Shown: piece after piece, positions 43,582 to 55,924 of the stretch
Position numbering within the stretch: position 1 is the stretch's first letter
How the letters are laid out: every line of letters starts with the position of its first letter
NCBI RefSeq assembly: GCF_038502225.1
Contig: NC_091355.1
Coordinates: 11,091,948 to 11,155,947 of the forward strand
Reading direction: 5' to 3'
Length of the DNA stretch: 64,000 bases
Source of the DNA: Cherax quadricarinatus
Lineage: Eukaryota; Arthropoda; Malacostraca; Decapoda; Parastacidae
Notes under the pieces: generated by a model
Told to the model about the DNA's origin: nothing
Seen by the model: the letters and a program-made list of their open reading frames with translations, nothing else
Databases searched by the model: none
Program-made: the position numbers and the translations under genes

Positions 43582-43585
43582 CGTA
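43487..43585. repeat. (TA)n microsatellite
   Basis: About 45 TA units, ending ACATACGTA at the outer Tigger terminus. Confidence 0.95.
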
Positions 43586-43785
43586 CAGTGGACCCCGGAG
43601 TTTCGTGATTAGTCCGTTCCAGAGAGCCTGCCGAAAGTCGAAATTCACGAAACTCGAAACCATTTTCCCCATGAGAAATAATGGAAATAAAATTAATCCA
43701 TTCCAGATACCCAAAAATATTAAAATAATTTTTTTTTTCAAATTAAATAAAGATTTACATACTGAAAACAATAAGAAATCAAGTA

Positions 43786-46139
43786 CAGTGGTCCCCCGCT
43801 TTTTGTAGTTCCCGGCAATCGTAAAATTCGCCAATCATAGGGGTATTTTCGTATGAACATGGACTCGCTTTTCATAGGTTGACTTGCGAGTTGTAGTTCG
43901 TCCGGGACGAGTACCATGGCGTGAGCTGGGGCGGCAGCCAGTCTGGCATTGTTTACCAGTGAGCGAAGGTCCCCTCACGTGCTCCAGTGAAATATTTCAT
44001 AATATTCCATTTATTTTAGTGCTTGCAAGTACTAAATAAGCTACCATGGCTCCAAAGAAAGCTCCTAGTGCCAAGCCTGTGGTAAAGAAGGTGAGAAATA
44101 CGACTGAATTTAAGAAAACCATCATTGAACAATATGAAAGTGGTACAAGTGTGGCCGAACTGTCCAGGATGTATAAGAAACCCTACACAACCTTATGTTC
44201 CGTAGTGGCCAAGAAAAAGGAAATAAAGGATGCTGTTGTTGCAAAGGGAGTAACTATGCTGACAAAAATGAGATCACCAGTACTGGAAGAGGTTGAGAAG
44301 TTATTATTGGTGTGGACAAATGAGAAACAATTAGCAGGAGATACTCTTATGACTTCGATAATTTGTGAAAAGGCTAGGCAGTTGCATGAAGATTTGGTAA
44401 AGAAATTGCCTGCAAATAGTGGTGAAGTAAGCGAATTTAAGGCCAGCAAAGGCTGGTTTGAGAGATTTAAGAACCGTACTGGTATACACAGTGTGGTAAG
44501 GCATGGTGAGGCTGCCAGTTCGGACCACAAGGCGGCTGAAAAATATGTACATGAATTCCAGGAGTACATAGAGGCTGAAGGACTAAAACCTGAACAAGTG
44601 TTCAATTGTGTCGAAACAGGCCTCTTTTGGAAGAAAATACCAAAGAGGACCTTCATTACACAAGAGGAAAAGGCAATGCCAGGACACAAGCCTATGAAAG
44701 ACAGGCTGACGCTAATGTTCTGTGCTAATGCTAGTGGGGATTTCAAAGTGAAGCCATTACTAGTGTACCATTCTGAAAATCCCAGAGTGTTCAGGAAAAA
44801 CAATGTTATGAAGAGTAAATTGTGTGTTTTGGAAATCTAATAGTAAGGCATGGGTCATGAGGGAAATTTTCGTCAAGTGGTTCAATGAAGTGTTCGGCCC
44901 TAGTGTGAAGGAGTATCTCCTGAAAAAGAAATTGGATCTCAAGTGCCTGCTAGTAATGGACAATGCACCTGCTCATCCTCCAAACTTGGATGACCTAATT
45001 TTCGAGGAGTTTGGATTCATCACTGTAAAGTTCTTGCCCCCGAATACCACTCCTCTCCTCCAACCCATGGACCAGCAGGTTATTGCAAACTTTAAAAAAC
45101 TCTACACAAAAGCAATATTTCACAGGTGCTTGACTGTGACCACAGACACTCACTTGACCCTAAGGGAATTTTGGAGAGAACACTTCAGCATCCTCCACTG
45201 CATAACCCTTATAGGTATGGCTTGGGAGGGAGTGACTACCAGGACTTTGAACTCTGCCTGGAGAAAATTGTGGCCAGATTGTGTCGACAAGAGGGATTTT
45301 GAAGGATTTGGGACTGACCCTAATGAGCCTATCTCTGTTGTAAAATCAATTGTGGCACTGGGGAGTTCCATGGGGTTGGATGTGAGTTTGGAGGATGTGG
45401 AAGAATTGGTGGAAGACCACTATGAAGAGCTCATCACTGAGGAGCTGCAAGAGCTTCAGCAGGAGGAGCAACGCATCACAGCTCAGAATCTTGCTGCAGA
45501 GGAGGAAGAGAGATGGAAGAAGGTGCCTTCTTCAGAAATTAAAGAGATTTTTACTATGTGGGGTAAGATGGAAAGCTTTATGGAGAAACATCACCCTAAC
45601 AAGGTTGTTGCAAGCCAGGTTGGCAACATGTACAGTGACAGAGTCTTGGGCCATTTTAGGGAAGTGTTAAAGAGATGCCAGAAACAGAGCTCTCTCCACA
45701 GTTATTTTGTGAGACAGGACTCCGGTGACTCTCAAGGTGGTCCTAGTGGCATTAAGAAACAGAGAAGAGAAGCAACCCCAGAAAAGCAAATGGTACCTGA
45801 GGTGTTGATGGAAGGGGACTCCCCTTCCAAACTATAAACAATCCACTCTCCTCCTCCAGTCTCCCATACACTAAGAAGAATCTCCAATAAAGGTAAGTGT
45901 TATGCTGTTAATGTTTCATTCATCATTTCCCATTGTATTGTTAAAAAAATTGTTAATAAAAAAATACTACATGTATATTTCATGTTAAAAATTTTTTTGT
46001 TTTAATACTTCTGGGTGTCAGGAACGGATTAATTGTATTTACATTATTTCTTATGGGGAAAATTGATTCGTAAATCGTAAATTTTGTTTATAGTAATGGC
46101 TCCAGGAACGGATTAATTACGAAAAACATGGGACCACTG
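43786..46139 (+). mobile_element. inner Tigger-type transposon, complete ends
   Basis: Starts CAGTGGTCCCCCGCTTTTTGTAG and ends with the complement of CAGTGGTCCCATGTTTTTCGTAA. A TA dinucleotide lies at 43784-43785 and 46140-46141, the expected Tc1/mariner-superfamily duplication. At 2354 bp it has the usual Tigger size and carries one transposase gene. Confidence 0.9.
44046..45837 (+). pseudogene. Tigger/pogo transposase, frameshifted, first catalytic Asp lost
   Basis: Frame 1 (44046-44840) carries the psq/CENP-B-type DNA-binding region (about residues 15-150: TSVAELSRMYKKPYTTL, KGWFERFKNRTGI) and the start of the DDE domain. A short indel near 44825 moves the frame, and 44824-45837 continues with LLVMDNAPAHP (second Asp) and QPMDQQVIANFK (third Asp). 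The first catalytic position, normally DETG, reads VETG (GTC at 44610-44612). The C-terminus has a Glu-rich helix (VEELVEDHYEEL). The family cuts and pastes DNA at TA. This copy should be inactive for two independent reasons. Closest relatives by motif are TIGD1-like proteins. Confidence 0.9.
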
Positions 46140-46249
46140 TACATGCATATAAAAAATAATAATAACATTACACTTACCTTTACTGAAGACTTCTGGGTGG
46201 ATGGAAGACGGGAGGAGGGGATAGGAGGAAGGTGTACAGTACTGTTTGG

Positions 46250-46848
46250 AAGGAGAATCTCCTTCCATTAGGACTTCAGGTAGCAAGTCCTTTTCTGGGG
46301 TTACTTCCCTTCTTCTTTTAATGCCACTGGGAACAACTTGAGTCACTGGACCCCTGTCGCACAAAATATCTGTCCAGAGAGGTCTGTTCCTGGCATTTCT
46401 TTTTGATTTGCCTGAAGTGGGACAAGGTTTTGTCACTGAACGTGTTGCAGATATGGCTTGTTTCAGCTTGGTCAGGGTGATACTTTTCAACAAAACTTTG
46501 CAACTCATTCCACTTTGAACACATGTCCTTAATCACTGAAGAAGGCACCTCCTTCACTCTCTTTTCCTTCTCCTCTGAAGCAAGTTCCTCAGCTGTGCTC
46601 TGATGCTGTTCCAGTTGAAGCTCTTGCAGTTCGTCAGTGGTTAGCTCTTCTCTGTGGTCCTCCACCAAGTCTTCCACATCCCTGTCACTCACCTCCAACC
46701 CCATGGACTTGCCCAATGCCACAACACCTTCCACAACAGGCAGAGGGTCGGCAGGGTCAGGGTCTGCCTCAAACCCTTCAAAATCCTTCTGGATCGTGTT
46801 CTTCGCTTTCTTTACCAAAGGGCTTGCACTAGCTTTCCTTGGGCCCAT
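46250..46848 (-). pseudogene. Tigger transposase internal-deletion derivative
   Basis: About 19 N-terminal residues ([19 protein letters not shown]) are joined in frame to the C-terminal region ([43 protein letters not shown]). The whole CENP-B-type binding region and the DDE domain are missing. The frame stops at 46318 after a shift near DSSCSQWH, and the next frame continues to PEVLMEGDSPSK. It retains only the Glu-rich C-terminal part, so it cannot be a transposase. Coding capacity for a 176-residue product remains, though expression is unknown. Confidence 0.85.
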
Positions 46849-47105
46849 GGTGACTTATTTAGCAGTTGCAATCACAAAAACAATGGATTATTACGTATGA
46901 ACCCGTGGGGTGATGGTCACGTGTTGGTAAACAATGGCACACTGAGCGTGAATGGCGTGGGAGACTGGCTTTGTGTGTGTGGTGATGGGCGGACGGGTAC
47001 CGGACGGTCGCCAAATCATGAGTCTAATCACGAAACTCGAGGTCAAATTTTGCCGAAAGTCGGATTTCACGAAAGTCGATGCTGCCGAAACTCGAGGGTC
47101 CACTG

Positions 47106-47311
<206 letters not shown>

Positions 47312-47514
47312 CAGTGGACCCCCGGTTAACGATATTTTTTCACTCCAGAAGTATGTTCAGGTGCCAGTACTGACCGAATTTGTTCCCATAAGGAATATTG
47401 TGAAGTAGATTAGTCCATTTCAGACCCCCAAACATACACATACAAACGCACTTACATAAATACGCTTACATAATTGATCGCATTCGGAGGTGATCGTTAT
47501 GCGGGGGTCCACTG
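47312..47514 (+). mobile_element. 203-bp MITE, copy 2
   Basis: CAGTGGACCCCCGGTTAACG ... TATGCGGGGGTCCACTG, same orientation and length as copy 1. The left flank reads CA instead of TA, the right flank is TA. Confidence 0.87.
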
Positions 47515-47531
47515 TATTTAATATATATATA

Positions 47532-47585
<54 letters not shown>
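47515..47585. repeat. (TA)n microsatellite
   Basis: TA tract between MITE copies 2 and 3. Confidence 0.95.
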
Positions 47586-47588
<3 letters not shown>

Positions 47589-47788
47589 TGGACCCCCGCA
47601 TAACGATTACCTCCGAATGCGACCAATTATGTAAGTGTATTTATGTAAGTGCGTTTGTACGTGTATGTTTGGGAGTCTGAAATGGACTAATCTACTTCAC
47701 AATATTCCTTATGGGAATAAATTCGGTCAGTACGGGCACCTGAACATACTTCTGGAGTGAAAAAATACCGTTAACCGGGGGTCCACTG
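47586..47788 (-). mobile_element. 203-bp MITE, copy 3 (inverted)
   Basis: CAGTGGACCCCCGCATAACG ... GTTAACCGGGGGTCCACTG, flanked by TA both sides, 203 bp. With copy 2 it forms a large inverted pair around a 71-bp TA spacer. Confidence 0.87.
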
Positions 47789-47860
<72 letters not shown>

Positions 47861-47867
47861 TTATATT
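47789..47867. repeat. (TA)n microsatellite at RTE 3' end
   Basis: TA tract with TG interruptions leading into TTATATTTTATATTATCACAC, the reverse of the RTE tail. Confidence 0.93.
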
Positions 47868-50800
47868 TTATATTATCACACCGGCCGATTCCCACCAAGG
47901 CAGGGTGGCCCGAAAAAGAAAAACTTTCACCATCATTCACTCCATCACTGTCTTGCCAGAAGGGTGCTTTACACTACAGTTTTTAAACTGCAACATTAAC
48001 ACCCCTCCTTCAGAGTGCAGGCACTGTACTTCCCATCTCCAGGACTCAAGTCCGGCCTGCCGGTTTCCCTGAATCCCTTCATAAATGTTACTTTGCTCAC
48101 ACTCCAACAGCACGTCAAGTATTAAAAACCATTTGTCTCCATTCACTCCTATCAAACACGCTCACGCATGCCTGCTGGAAGTCCAAGCCCCTCGCACACA
48201 AAACCTCCTTTACCCCCTCCCTCCAACCCTTCCTAGGCCGACCCCTACCCCGCCTTCCTTCCACTACAGACTGATACACTCTTGAAGTCATTCTGTTTCG
48301 CTCCATTCTCTCTACATGTCCGAACCACCTCAACAACCCTTCCTCAGCCCTCTGGACAACAGTTTTGGTAATCCCGCACCTCCTCCTAACTTCCAAACTA
48401 CGAATTCTCTGCATTATATTCACACCACACATTGCCCTCAGACATGACATCTCCACTGCCTCCAGCCTTCTCCTCGCTGCAACATTCATCACCCACGCTT
48501 CACACCCATATAAGAGCGTTGGTAAAACTATACTCTCATACATTCCCCTCTTTGCCTCCAAGGACAAAGTTCTTTGTCTCCACAGACTCCTAAGTGCACC
48601 ACTCACTCTTTTTCCCTCATCAATTCTATGATTCACCTCATCTTTCATAGACCCATCCGCTGACACGTCCACTCCCAAATATCTGAATACGTTCACCTCC
48701 TCCATACTCTCTCCCTCCAATCTGATATTCAATCTTTCATCACCTAATCTTTTTGTTATCCTCATAACCTTACTCTTTCCTGTATTCACCTTTAATTTCC
48801 TTCTTTTGCACACCCTACCAAATTCATCCACCAATCTCTGCAACTTCTCTTCAGAATCTCCCAAGAGCACAGTGTCATCAGCAAAGAGCAGCTGTGACAA
48901 CTCCCACTTTGTGTGTGATTCTTTATCTTTTAACTCCACGCCTCTTGCCAAGACCCTCGCATTTACTTCTCTTACAACCCCATCTATAAATATATTAAAC
49001 AACCACGGTGACATCACACATCCTTGTCTAAGGCCTACTTTTACTGGGAAAAAATTTCCCTCTTTCCTACATACTCTAACTTGAGCCTCACTATCCTCGT
49101 AAAAACTCTTCACTGCTTTCAGTAACCTACCTCCTACACCATACACTTGCAACATCTGCCACATTGCCCCCCTATCCACCCTGTCATACGCCTTTTCCAA
49201 ATCCATAAATGCCACAAACACCTCTTTAGCCTTATCCAAATACTGTTCACTTATATGTTTCACTGTAAACACCTGGTCCACACACCCCCTACCTTTCCTA
49301 AAGCCTCCTTGTTCATCTGCTATCCTATTCTCCGTCTTACTCTTAATTCTTTCAATTATAACTCTACCATACACTTTACCAGGTACACTCAACAGACTTA
49401 TCCCCCTATAATTTTTGCACTCTCTTTTATCCCCTTTGCCTTTATACAAAGGAACTATGCATGCTCTCTGCCAATCCCTAGGTACCTTACCCTCTTCCAT
49501 ACATTTATTAAATAATTGCACCAACCACTCCAAAACTATATCCCCACCTGCTTTTAACATTTCTATCTTTATCCCATCAATCCCGGCTGCCTTACCCCCT
49601 TTCATTTTACCTACTGCCTCACGAACTTCCCCCACACTCACAACTGGCTCTTCCTCACTCCTACAAGATGTTATTCCTCCTTGCCCTATACACGAAATCA
49701 CAGCTTCCCTATCTTCATCAACATTTAACAATTCCTCAAAATATTCCTTCCATCTTCCCAATACCTCTAACTCTCCATTTAATAACTCTCCTCTCCTATT
49801 TTTAACTGACAAATCCATTTGTTCTCTAGGCTTTCTTAACTTGTTAATCTCACTCCAAAACTTTTTCTTATTTTCAACAAAATTTGTTGATAACATCTCA
49901 CCCACTCTCTCATTTGCTCTCTTTTTACATTGCTTCACCACTCTCTTAACTTCTCTCTTTTTCTCCATATACTCTTCCCTCCTTGCATCACTTCTACTTT
50001 GTAAAAACTTCTCATATGCTAACTTTTTCTCCCTTACTACTCTCTTTACATCATCATTCCACCAATCGCTCCTCTTCCCTCCTGCACCCACTTTCCTGTA
50101 ACCACAAACTTCTGCTGAGCACTCTAACACTACATTTTTAAACCTACCCCATACCTCTTCGACCCCATTGCCTATGCTCTCATTAGCCCATCTATCCTCC
50201 AATAGCTGTTTATATCTTACCCTAACTGCCTCCTCTTTTAGTTTATAAACCTTCACCTCTCTCTTCCCTGATGCTTCTATTCTCCTTGTATCCCATCTAC
50301 CTTTTACTCTCAGTGTAGCTACAACTAGAAAGTGATCTGATATATCTGTGGCCCCTCTATAAACATGTACATCCTGAAGTCTACTCAACAGTCTTTTATC
50401 TACCAATACATAATCCAACAAACTACTGTCATTTCGCCCTACATCATATCGTGTATACTTATTTATCCTCTTTTTCTTAAAATATGTATTACCTATAACT
50501 AAACCCCTTTCTATACAAAGTTCAATCAAAGGGCTCCCATTATCATTTACACCTGGCACCCCAAACTTACCTACCACACCCTCTCTAAAAGTTTCTCCTA
50601 CTTTAGCATTCAAGTCCCCTACCACAATTACTCTCTCACTTGGTTCAAATGCTCCTATACATTCACTTAACATCTCCCAAAATCTCTCTCTCTCCTCTGC
50701 ATTCCTCTCTTCTCCAGGTGCATACACGCTTATTATGACCCACTTCTCGCATCCAACCTTTACTTTAATCCACATAATTCTTGAATTTACACATTCATAT

Positions 50801-51171
50801 TCTCTTTTCTCCTTCCATAACTGATCATTTAACATTACTGCTACCCCTTCCTTTGCTCTAACTCTCTCAGATACTCCAGATTTAATCCCATTTATTTCCC
50901 CCCACTGAAACTCTCCTACCCCCTTCAGCTTTGTTTCGCTTAGGGCCAGGACATCCAACTTCTTTTCATTCATAACATCAGCAATCATCTGTTTCTTGTC
51001 ATCCGCACTACATCCACGCACATTTAAGCAACCCAGTTTTATAAAGTTTTTCTTCTTCTCTTTTTTAGTAATTGTATACAGGAGAAGGGGTTACTAGCCC
51101 ATTGCTCCCGGCATTTTAGTCGCCTCATACGACACGCATGGCTTACGGAGGAAAGATTCTTTTCCACTTCC

Positions 51172-51172
<1 letters not shown>
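47868..51172 (-). mobile_element. full-length RTE-type LINE
   Basis: The element runs from GGGGAAGTGGAAAAGAATC (51172, 5' end) to the GGGCCACCCTGCCTTGGTGGGAATCGGCC and AT-rich tail near 47868, about 3.3 kb, the usual RTE size. The 5' end is shared with 54592 and with the short derivative at 14505. It has one long ORF and no separate ORF1. The 3' end opens into (TA)n. Confidence 0.88.
48115..51021 (-). CDS. RTE endonuclease-reverse transcriptase, uninterrupted
   Basis: A 968-codon frame. Endonuclease: LSETKL (about 27-32), VVGDLNAKVG (about 133-142), TDISDH (about 225-230). Reverse transcriptase: AGIDGIKIEMLK, NYRGISLLSVPGK, AFMDLEKAYDRVDR (Asp near 606), LRQGCVMSPWLFN, LLFADDTVLLG (FADD near 712). 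The C-terminus has the RTE-typical WFGHVERMERNR and RRGRGRPRKGWREG. All visible catalytic residues are intact. The frame stays open upstream to a TAA near 51090 and contains no ATG before the endonuclease (LNVRGCSADDKK), so the reported start is GTG. Translation may use a non-AUG codon, an internal Met or upstream host sequence. Possibly active and recent. Confidence 0.92.
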   Translation of the reverse strand: MRGCSADDKKQMIADVMNEKKLDVLALSETKLKGVGEFQWGEINGIKSGVSERVRAKEGVAVMLNDQLWKEKREYECVNSRIMWIKVKVGCEKWVIISVYAPGEERNAEERERFWEMLSECIGAFEPSERVIVVGDLNAKVGETFREGVVGKFGVPGVNDNGSPLIELCIERGLVIGNTYFKKKRINKYTRYDVGRNDSSLLDYVLVDKRLLSRLQDVHVYRGATDISDHFLVVATLRVKGRWDTRRIEASGKREVKVYKLKEEAVRVRYKQLLEDRWANESIGNGVEEVWGRFKNVVLECSAEVCGYRKVGAGGKRSDWWNDDVKRVVREKKLAYEKFLQSRSDARREEYMEKKREVKRVVKQCKKRANERVGEMLSTNFVENKKKFWSEINKLRKPREQMDLSVKNRRGELLNGELEVLGRWKEYFEELLNVDEDREAVISCIGQGGITSCRSEEEPVVSVGEVREAVGKMKGGKAAGIDGIKIEMLKAGGDIVLEWLVQLFNKCMEEGKVPRDWQRACIVPLYKGKGDKRECKNYRGISLLSVPGKVYGRVIIERIKSKTENRIADEQGGFRKGRGCVDQVFTVKHISEQYLDKAKEVFVAFMDLEKAYDRVDRGAMWQMLQVYGVGGRLLKAVKSFYEDSEAQVRVCRKEGNFFPVKVGLRQGCVMSPWLFNIFIDGVVREVNARVLARGVELKDKESHTKWELSQLLFADDTVLLGDSEEKLQRLVDEFGRVCKRRKLKVNTGKSKVMRITKRLGDERLNIRLEGESMEEVNVFRYLGVDVSADGSMKDEVNHRIDEGKRVSGALRSLWRQRTLSLEAKRGMYESIVLPTLLYGCEAWVMNVAARRRLEAVEMSCLRAMCGVNIMQRIRSLEVRRRCGITKTVVQRAEEGLLRWFGHVERMERNRMTSRVYQSVVEGRRGRGRPRKGWREGVKEVLCARGLDFQQACVSVFDRSEWRQMVFNT

Positions 51173-51173
<1 letters not shown>

Positions 51174-51220
<47 letters not shown>

Positions 51221-51227
51221 CAACAAG
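51174..51227. repeat. (TA)n microsatellite between two RTE copies
   Basis: TA tract between the 5' end of one RTE and the 3' tail (TTTTCAACAAGTTGG) of the next. Confidence 0.95.
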
Positions 51228-54200
51228 TTGGTCGTCTCCCACCGAGGCAGGGTGACCCAAAAAAGAAAGAAAATACTTTCATCATCATTCAACACTTTCA
51301 CCACACTCACACATTATCACTGCTTTTGCAGAGGTGCTCAGAATACAACAGTTTAGAAGCATATACGTATAAAGATACACAACATATCCCTCCAAACTGC
51401 CAATATCCCAAACCCCTCCTTTAAAGTGCAGGCATTGTACTTCCCATTTCCAGGACTCAAGTCCGACTATAAGAAAATAACCGGTTTCCCTGAATCCCTT
51501 CACTAAATATTACCCTGCTCACACTCCAACAGATCGTCAGGTCCCAAGTATCATTCGTCTCCATTCACTCCTATCTAACACGCTCATGCACGCTTGCTGG
51601 AAGTCCAAGCCCCTCGCCCACAAAACCTCCTTTACCCCCTCTTTCCAACCCTTTCGAGGACGACCCCTACCCCTCTTTCCTTCCCCTATAGATTTATATG
51701 CTTTCCATGTCATTCTACTTTGATCCATTCTCTCTAAATGACCAAACCACCTCAACAACCCCTCTTCTGCCCTCTGACTAATGCTTTTATTAACTCCACA
51801 CCTTCTCCTAATTTCCACACTCCGAATTTTCTGCATAATATTTACACCACACATTGCCCTTAGACAGGACATCTCCACTGCCTCCAACTGTCTCCTCGCT
51901 GCTGCATTTACCACCCAAGCTTCACATCCATATAAGAGTGTTGGTACTACTATACTTTCATACATTCCCTTCTTTGCCTCCATAGATAACGTTTTTTGAC
52001 TCCACATATACCTCAACGCACCACTCACCTTTTTTCCCTCATCAATTCTATGATTAACCTCATCCTTCATAAATCCATCCGCCGACACGTCAACTCCCAA
52101 GTATCTGAAAACATTCACTTCTTCCATACTCCTCCTCCCCAATTTGATATCCAATTTTTCTTTATCTAAATCATTTGATACCCTCATCACCTTACTCTTT
52201 TCTATCTTCACTTTCAACTTTCTACCTTTACACACATTCTCAAACTCATCCACTAACCTTTGCAATTTTTCTTTAGAATCTCCCATAAGCACAGTATCAT
52301 CAGCAAAAAGTAACTGTGTCAATTCCCATTTTGAATTTGATTCCCCATAATTTAATCCCACCCCTCTCCCGAACACCCTAGCATTTACTTCTTTTATAAC
52401 CCCATCTATAAATATATTAAACAACCATGGTGACATTACACATCCCTGTCTAAGACCTACTTTTACCGGGAAGTATTCTCCCTCTCTTCTATACACCCTA
52501 ACCTGAGCCTCACTATCCTCATAAAAGCTCTTTACAGCATTTAGTAACTTACCACCTATTCCATAAACTTGCAACATCTGCCACATTGCTCCTCTATCCA
52601 CTCTATCATATGCCTTTTCTAAATCCATAAATGCAATAAAAACTTCCCTACCTTTATCTAAATACTGTTCACATATATGCTTCAATGTAAACACTTGATC
52701 TACACATCCCCTACCCACTCTGAAGCCTCCTTGCTCATCCGCAATTCTACATTCTGTCTTACCTCTAATTCTTTCAATTGTAACTCTACCGTATACTTTT
52801 CCTGGTATACTCAGTAAACTTATTCCTCTATAATTTTTACAATCTCTTTTGTCCCCTTTCCCTTTATATAAAGGGACTATACATGCTCTCCGCCAATCCC
52901 TAGGTACCTTCCCCTCTTTCATACATTTATTAAACAAAAGTACCAACCACTCCAACACTATATCCCCCCCTGCTTTTAACATTTCTGTCATGATCCCATC
53001 AGTTCCAGCTGCTTTACCCCCTTTCATTCTACGTAATGCCTCACGTACCTCCACCACACTTACATTCTGCTCTTCTTCACTCCTAAAAGATGGTATACCT
53101 CCCTGGCCAGTGCATGAAATTACCGCCTCCCTTTCTTCCTCAACATTTAAAAGTTCCTCAAAATATTCTCGCCATCTACCTAATACCTCCCTCTCCCCAT
53201 CTACCAACTCCCCTACTCTGTTTTTAACGGACAAATCCATACTTTCCCTAGGTTTTCTTAACTTGTTTAACTCGCTCCAAAATTTTTTCTTATTTTCATT
53301 AAAATTTCTTGAGAGTGCCTCTCCCACTCTTTCATCTGCTCTCCTTTTGCACTCTCTCCACCTTTCTTTTACTCTCCATATACTCTGCTCTTCTTATAAC
53401 ACTTCTGCTTTGTAAAAACCTCTCGTAAGCTACCTTTTTCTCTTTTATCACACCCTTTACTTCATCATTCCACCAATCACTCCTCTTTCCTCCTGCCCCC
53501 ACCCTCCTATAACCACAAACTTCTGCCCCACATTCTAATACTGCATTTTTAAAACTATTCCAACCCTCTTCAACCCCCCCACTACTCATCTTTGCACTAG
53601 CCCACCTTTCTGCCAATAATCGCTTATATCTCGCCCGAACTTCCTCCTCCCTTAGTTTATACACTTTCACCTCCCTCTTACTTGTTGTTGCCACCTTCCT
53701 CTTTTCCCATCTACCTCTTATTCTAACTGTAGCTACAACTAAATAATGATCTGATATATCAGTTGCCCCTCTATAAACATGTACATCCTGGAGCCCACCC
53801 ATCAACCTTTTATCCACCAATACATAATCTAACAAACTACTTTCATTACGTGCTACATCATACCTTGTATATTTATTTATCCTCTTTTTCATAAAATATG
53901 TATTACTTATTACCAAATTTCTTTATAAACATAGCTCAATTAAAGGCTCCCCATTTACATTTACCCCTGGCACCCCAAATTTACCTACTACTCCCTCCAT
54001 AACACTTTTACCCACTTTAGCATTGAAATCCCCAACCACCATTACTCTCACACTTGATTCAAAACTCCCCACGCATTCACTCAACATTTCCCAGAATCTC
54101 TCTCTCTCCTCTACACTTCTCTCTTCTCCAGGTGCATATACGCTTACTATAACCCACTTTTCACATCCAATCTTTATTTTACTCCACATAATCCTTGAAT

Positions 54201-54592
54201 TTATGCATTTGTAGTCCCTCTTTTCCTGCCATAGCTTATCCTTCAACATTATTGCTACTCCTTCTTTAGCTCTAACTCTATTTGAAACCCCTGACCTAAT
54301 CCCATTTATTCCTCTCCATTGAAACTCTCCCACCCCCTTCAGCTTTGTTTCACTTAAAGCCAGGACATCCAGTTTCTTCTCATTCATAACATCCACAATC
54401 ATCTCTTTCTTATCATTTGCACAACATCCACGAACATTCAGACTTCCCACTTTGACAATTTTCTTCTTCTTATTCTTTTTAGTAATCTTTACAGGAAAAG
54501 GGGTTACTAGCCCATTGTTCCCGGCATTTTAGTTGACTTTTACAACACGCATGGCTTACGGAGGAAAGATTCTTATTCCACTTCCCCATGGA
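51228..54592 (-). pseudogene. RTE-type LINE, full length, one stop and one frameshift
   Basis: Frames 54450-53923 and 53916-53332 are in the same register, separated by a TAA where the intact copy has Glu (ELCIERGLV). A frameshift near 53370 moves to the frame 53327-51537, which carries the reverse transcriptase (AFMDLEKAYDRVDR, LLFADDTVLMG) and the C-terminus (GRGRPRKGWKEG). The 5' end GGGGAAGTGGAATAAGAATC is near 54592. It is more diverged from copies 2 and 3 than those are from each other, so it is an older insertion or a sister subfamily. Tail GGGTCACCCTGCCTCGGTGGGAGACGACC. Confidence 0.9.

Positions 54593-55670
<1,078 letters not shown>

Positions 55671-55755
<85 letters not shown>
55671..55755. 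repeat. (TA)n microsatellite
   Basis: TA tract between MITE and LINE B tail. Confidence 0.95.
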
Positions 55756-55760
<5 letters not shown>

Positions 55761-55924
55761 AGTTCCGGATCAGCCGGGCTGTGGCTCGTACGTTGGTTTG
55801 CGTGCAGCCAGCAGCAACAGCCTGGTTGATCAGGCTCTGATCCACCAGGAGGCCTGGTCTCAGACCGGGCCGCGGGGGCGTTGACCCCCGGAACTCTCTC
55901 CAGGTAAACTCCAGGCTCCAGGTA
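55756..55924 (+). mobile_element. LINE B 3' module
   Basis: Starts AAGTCAGTTCCGGATCAGCCGG at the TA tract and ends GGTAAACTCCAGGCTCCAGG. The frame encodes SVPDQPGCGSYVGLRAASSNSLVDQ without a stop. 5'-truncated. Confidence 0.82.

Larger units (their letters stand above)
43586..47105 (-). mobile_element. outer Tigger-type transposon (interrupted by an inner Tigger)
   Basis: Termini CAGTGGACCCCGGAGTTTCGTGATTAG (left) and the complement of CAGTGGACCCTCGAGTTTCG (right) form the inverted repeats, each bounded by TA (43584-43585, 47106-47107). Subterminal blocks CGAAAGTCG and GAGTTTCGTGATTAG recur inside both ends. Its transposase frame is on the minus strand (46848-46250). The inner element occupies 43786-46139 in its 3' untranslated part. 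Non-autonomous by internal deletion. Confidence 0.87.

Noticed and set aside
49415..50101. 228-residue plus-strand Ser/Leu-rich frame (and 40445-41170 minus, 52849-53415 plus)
   Set aside because: Antisense shadows of the RTE reverse transcriptase, which is rich in Glu/Lys/Arg codons.
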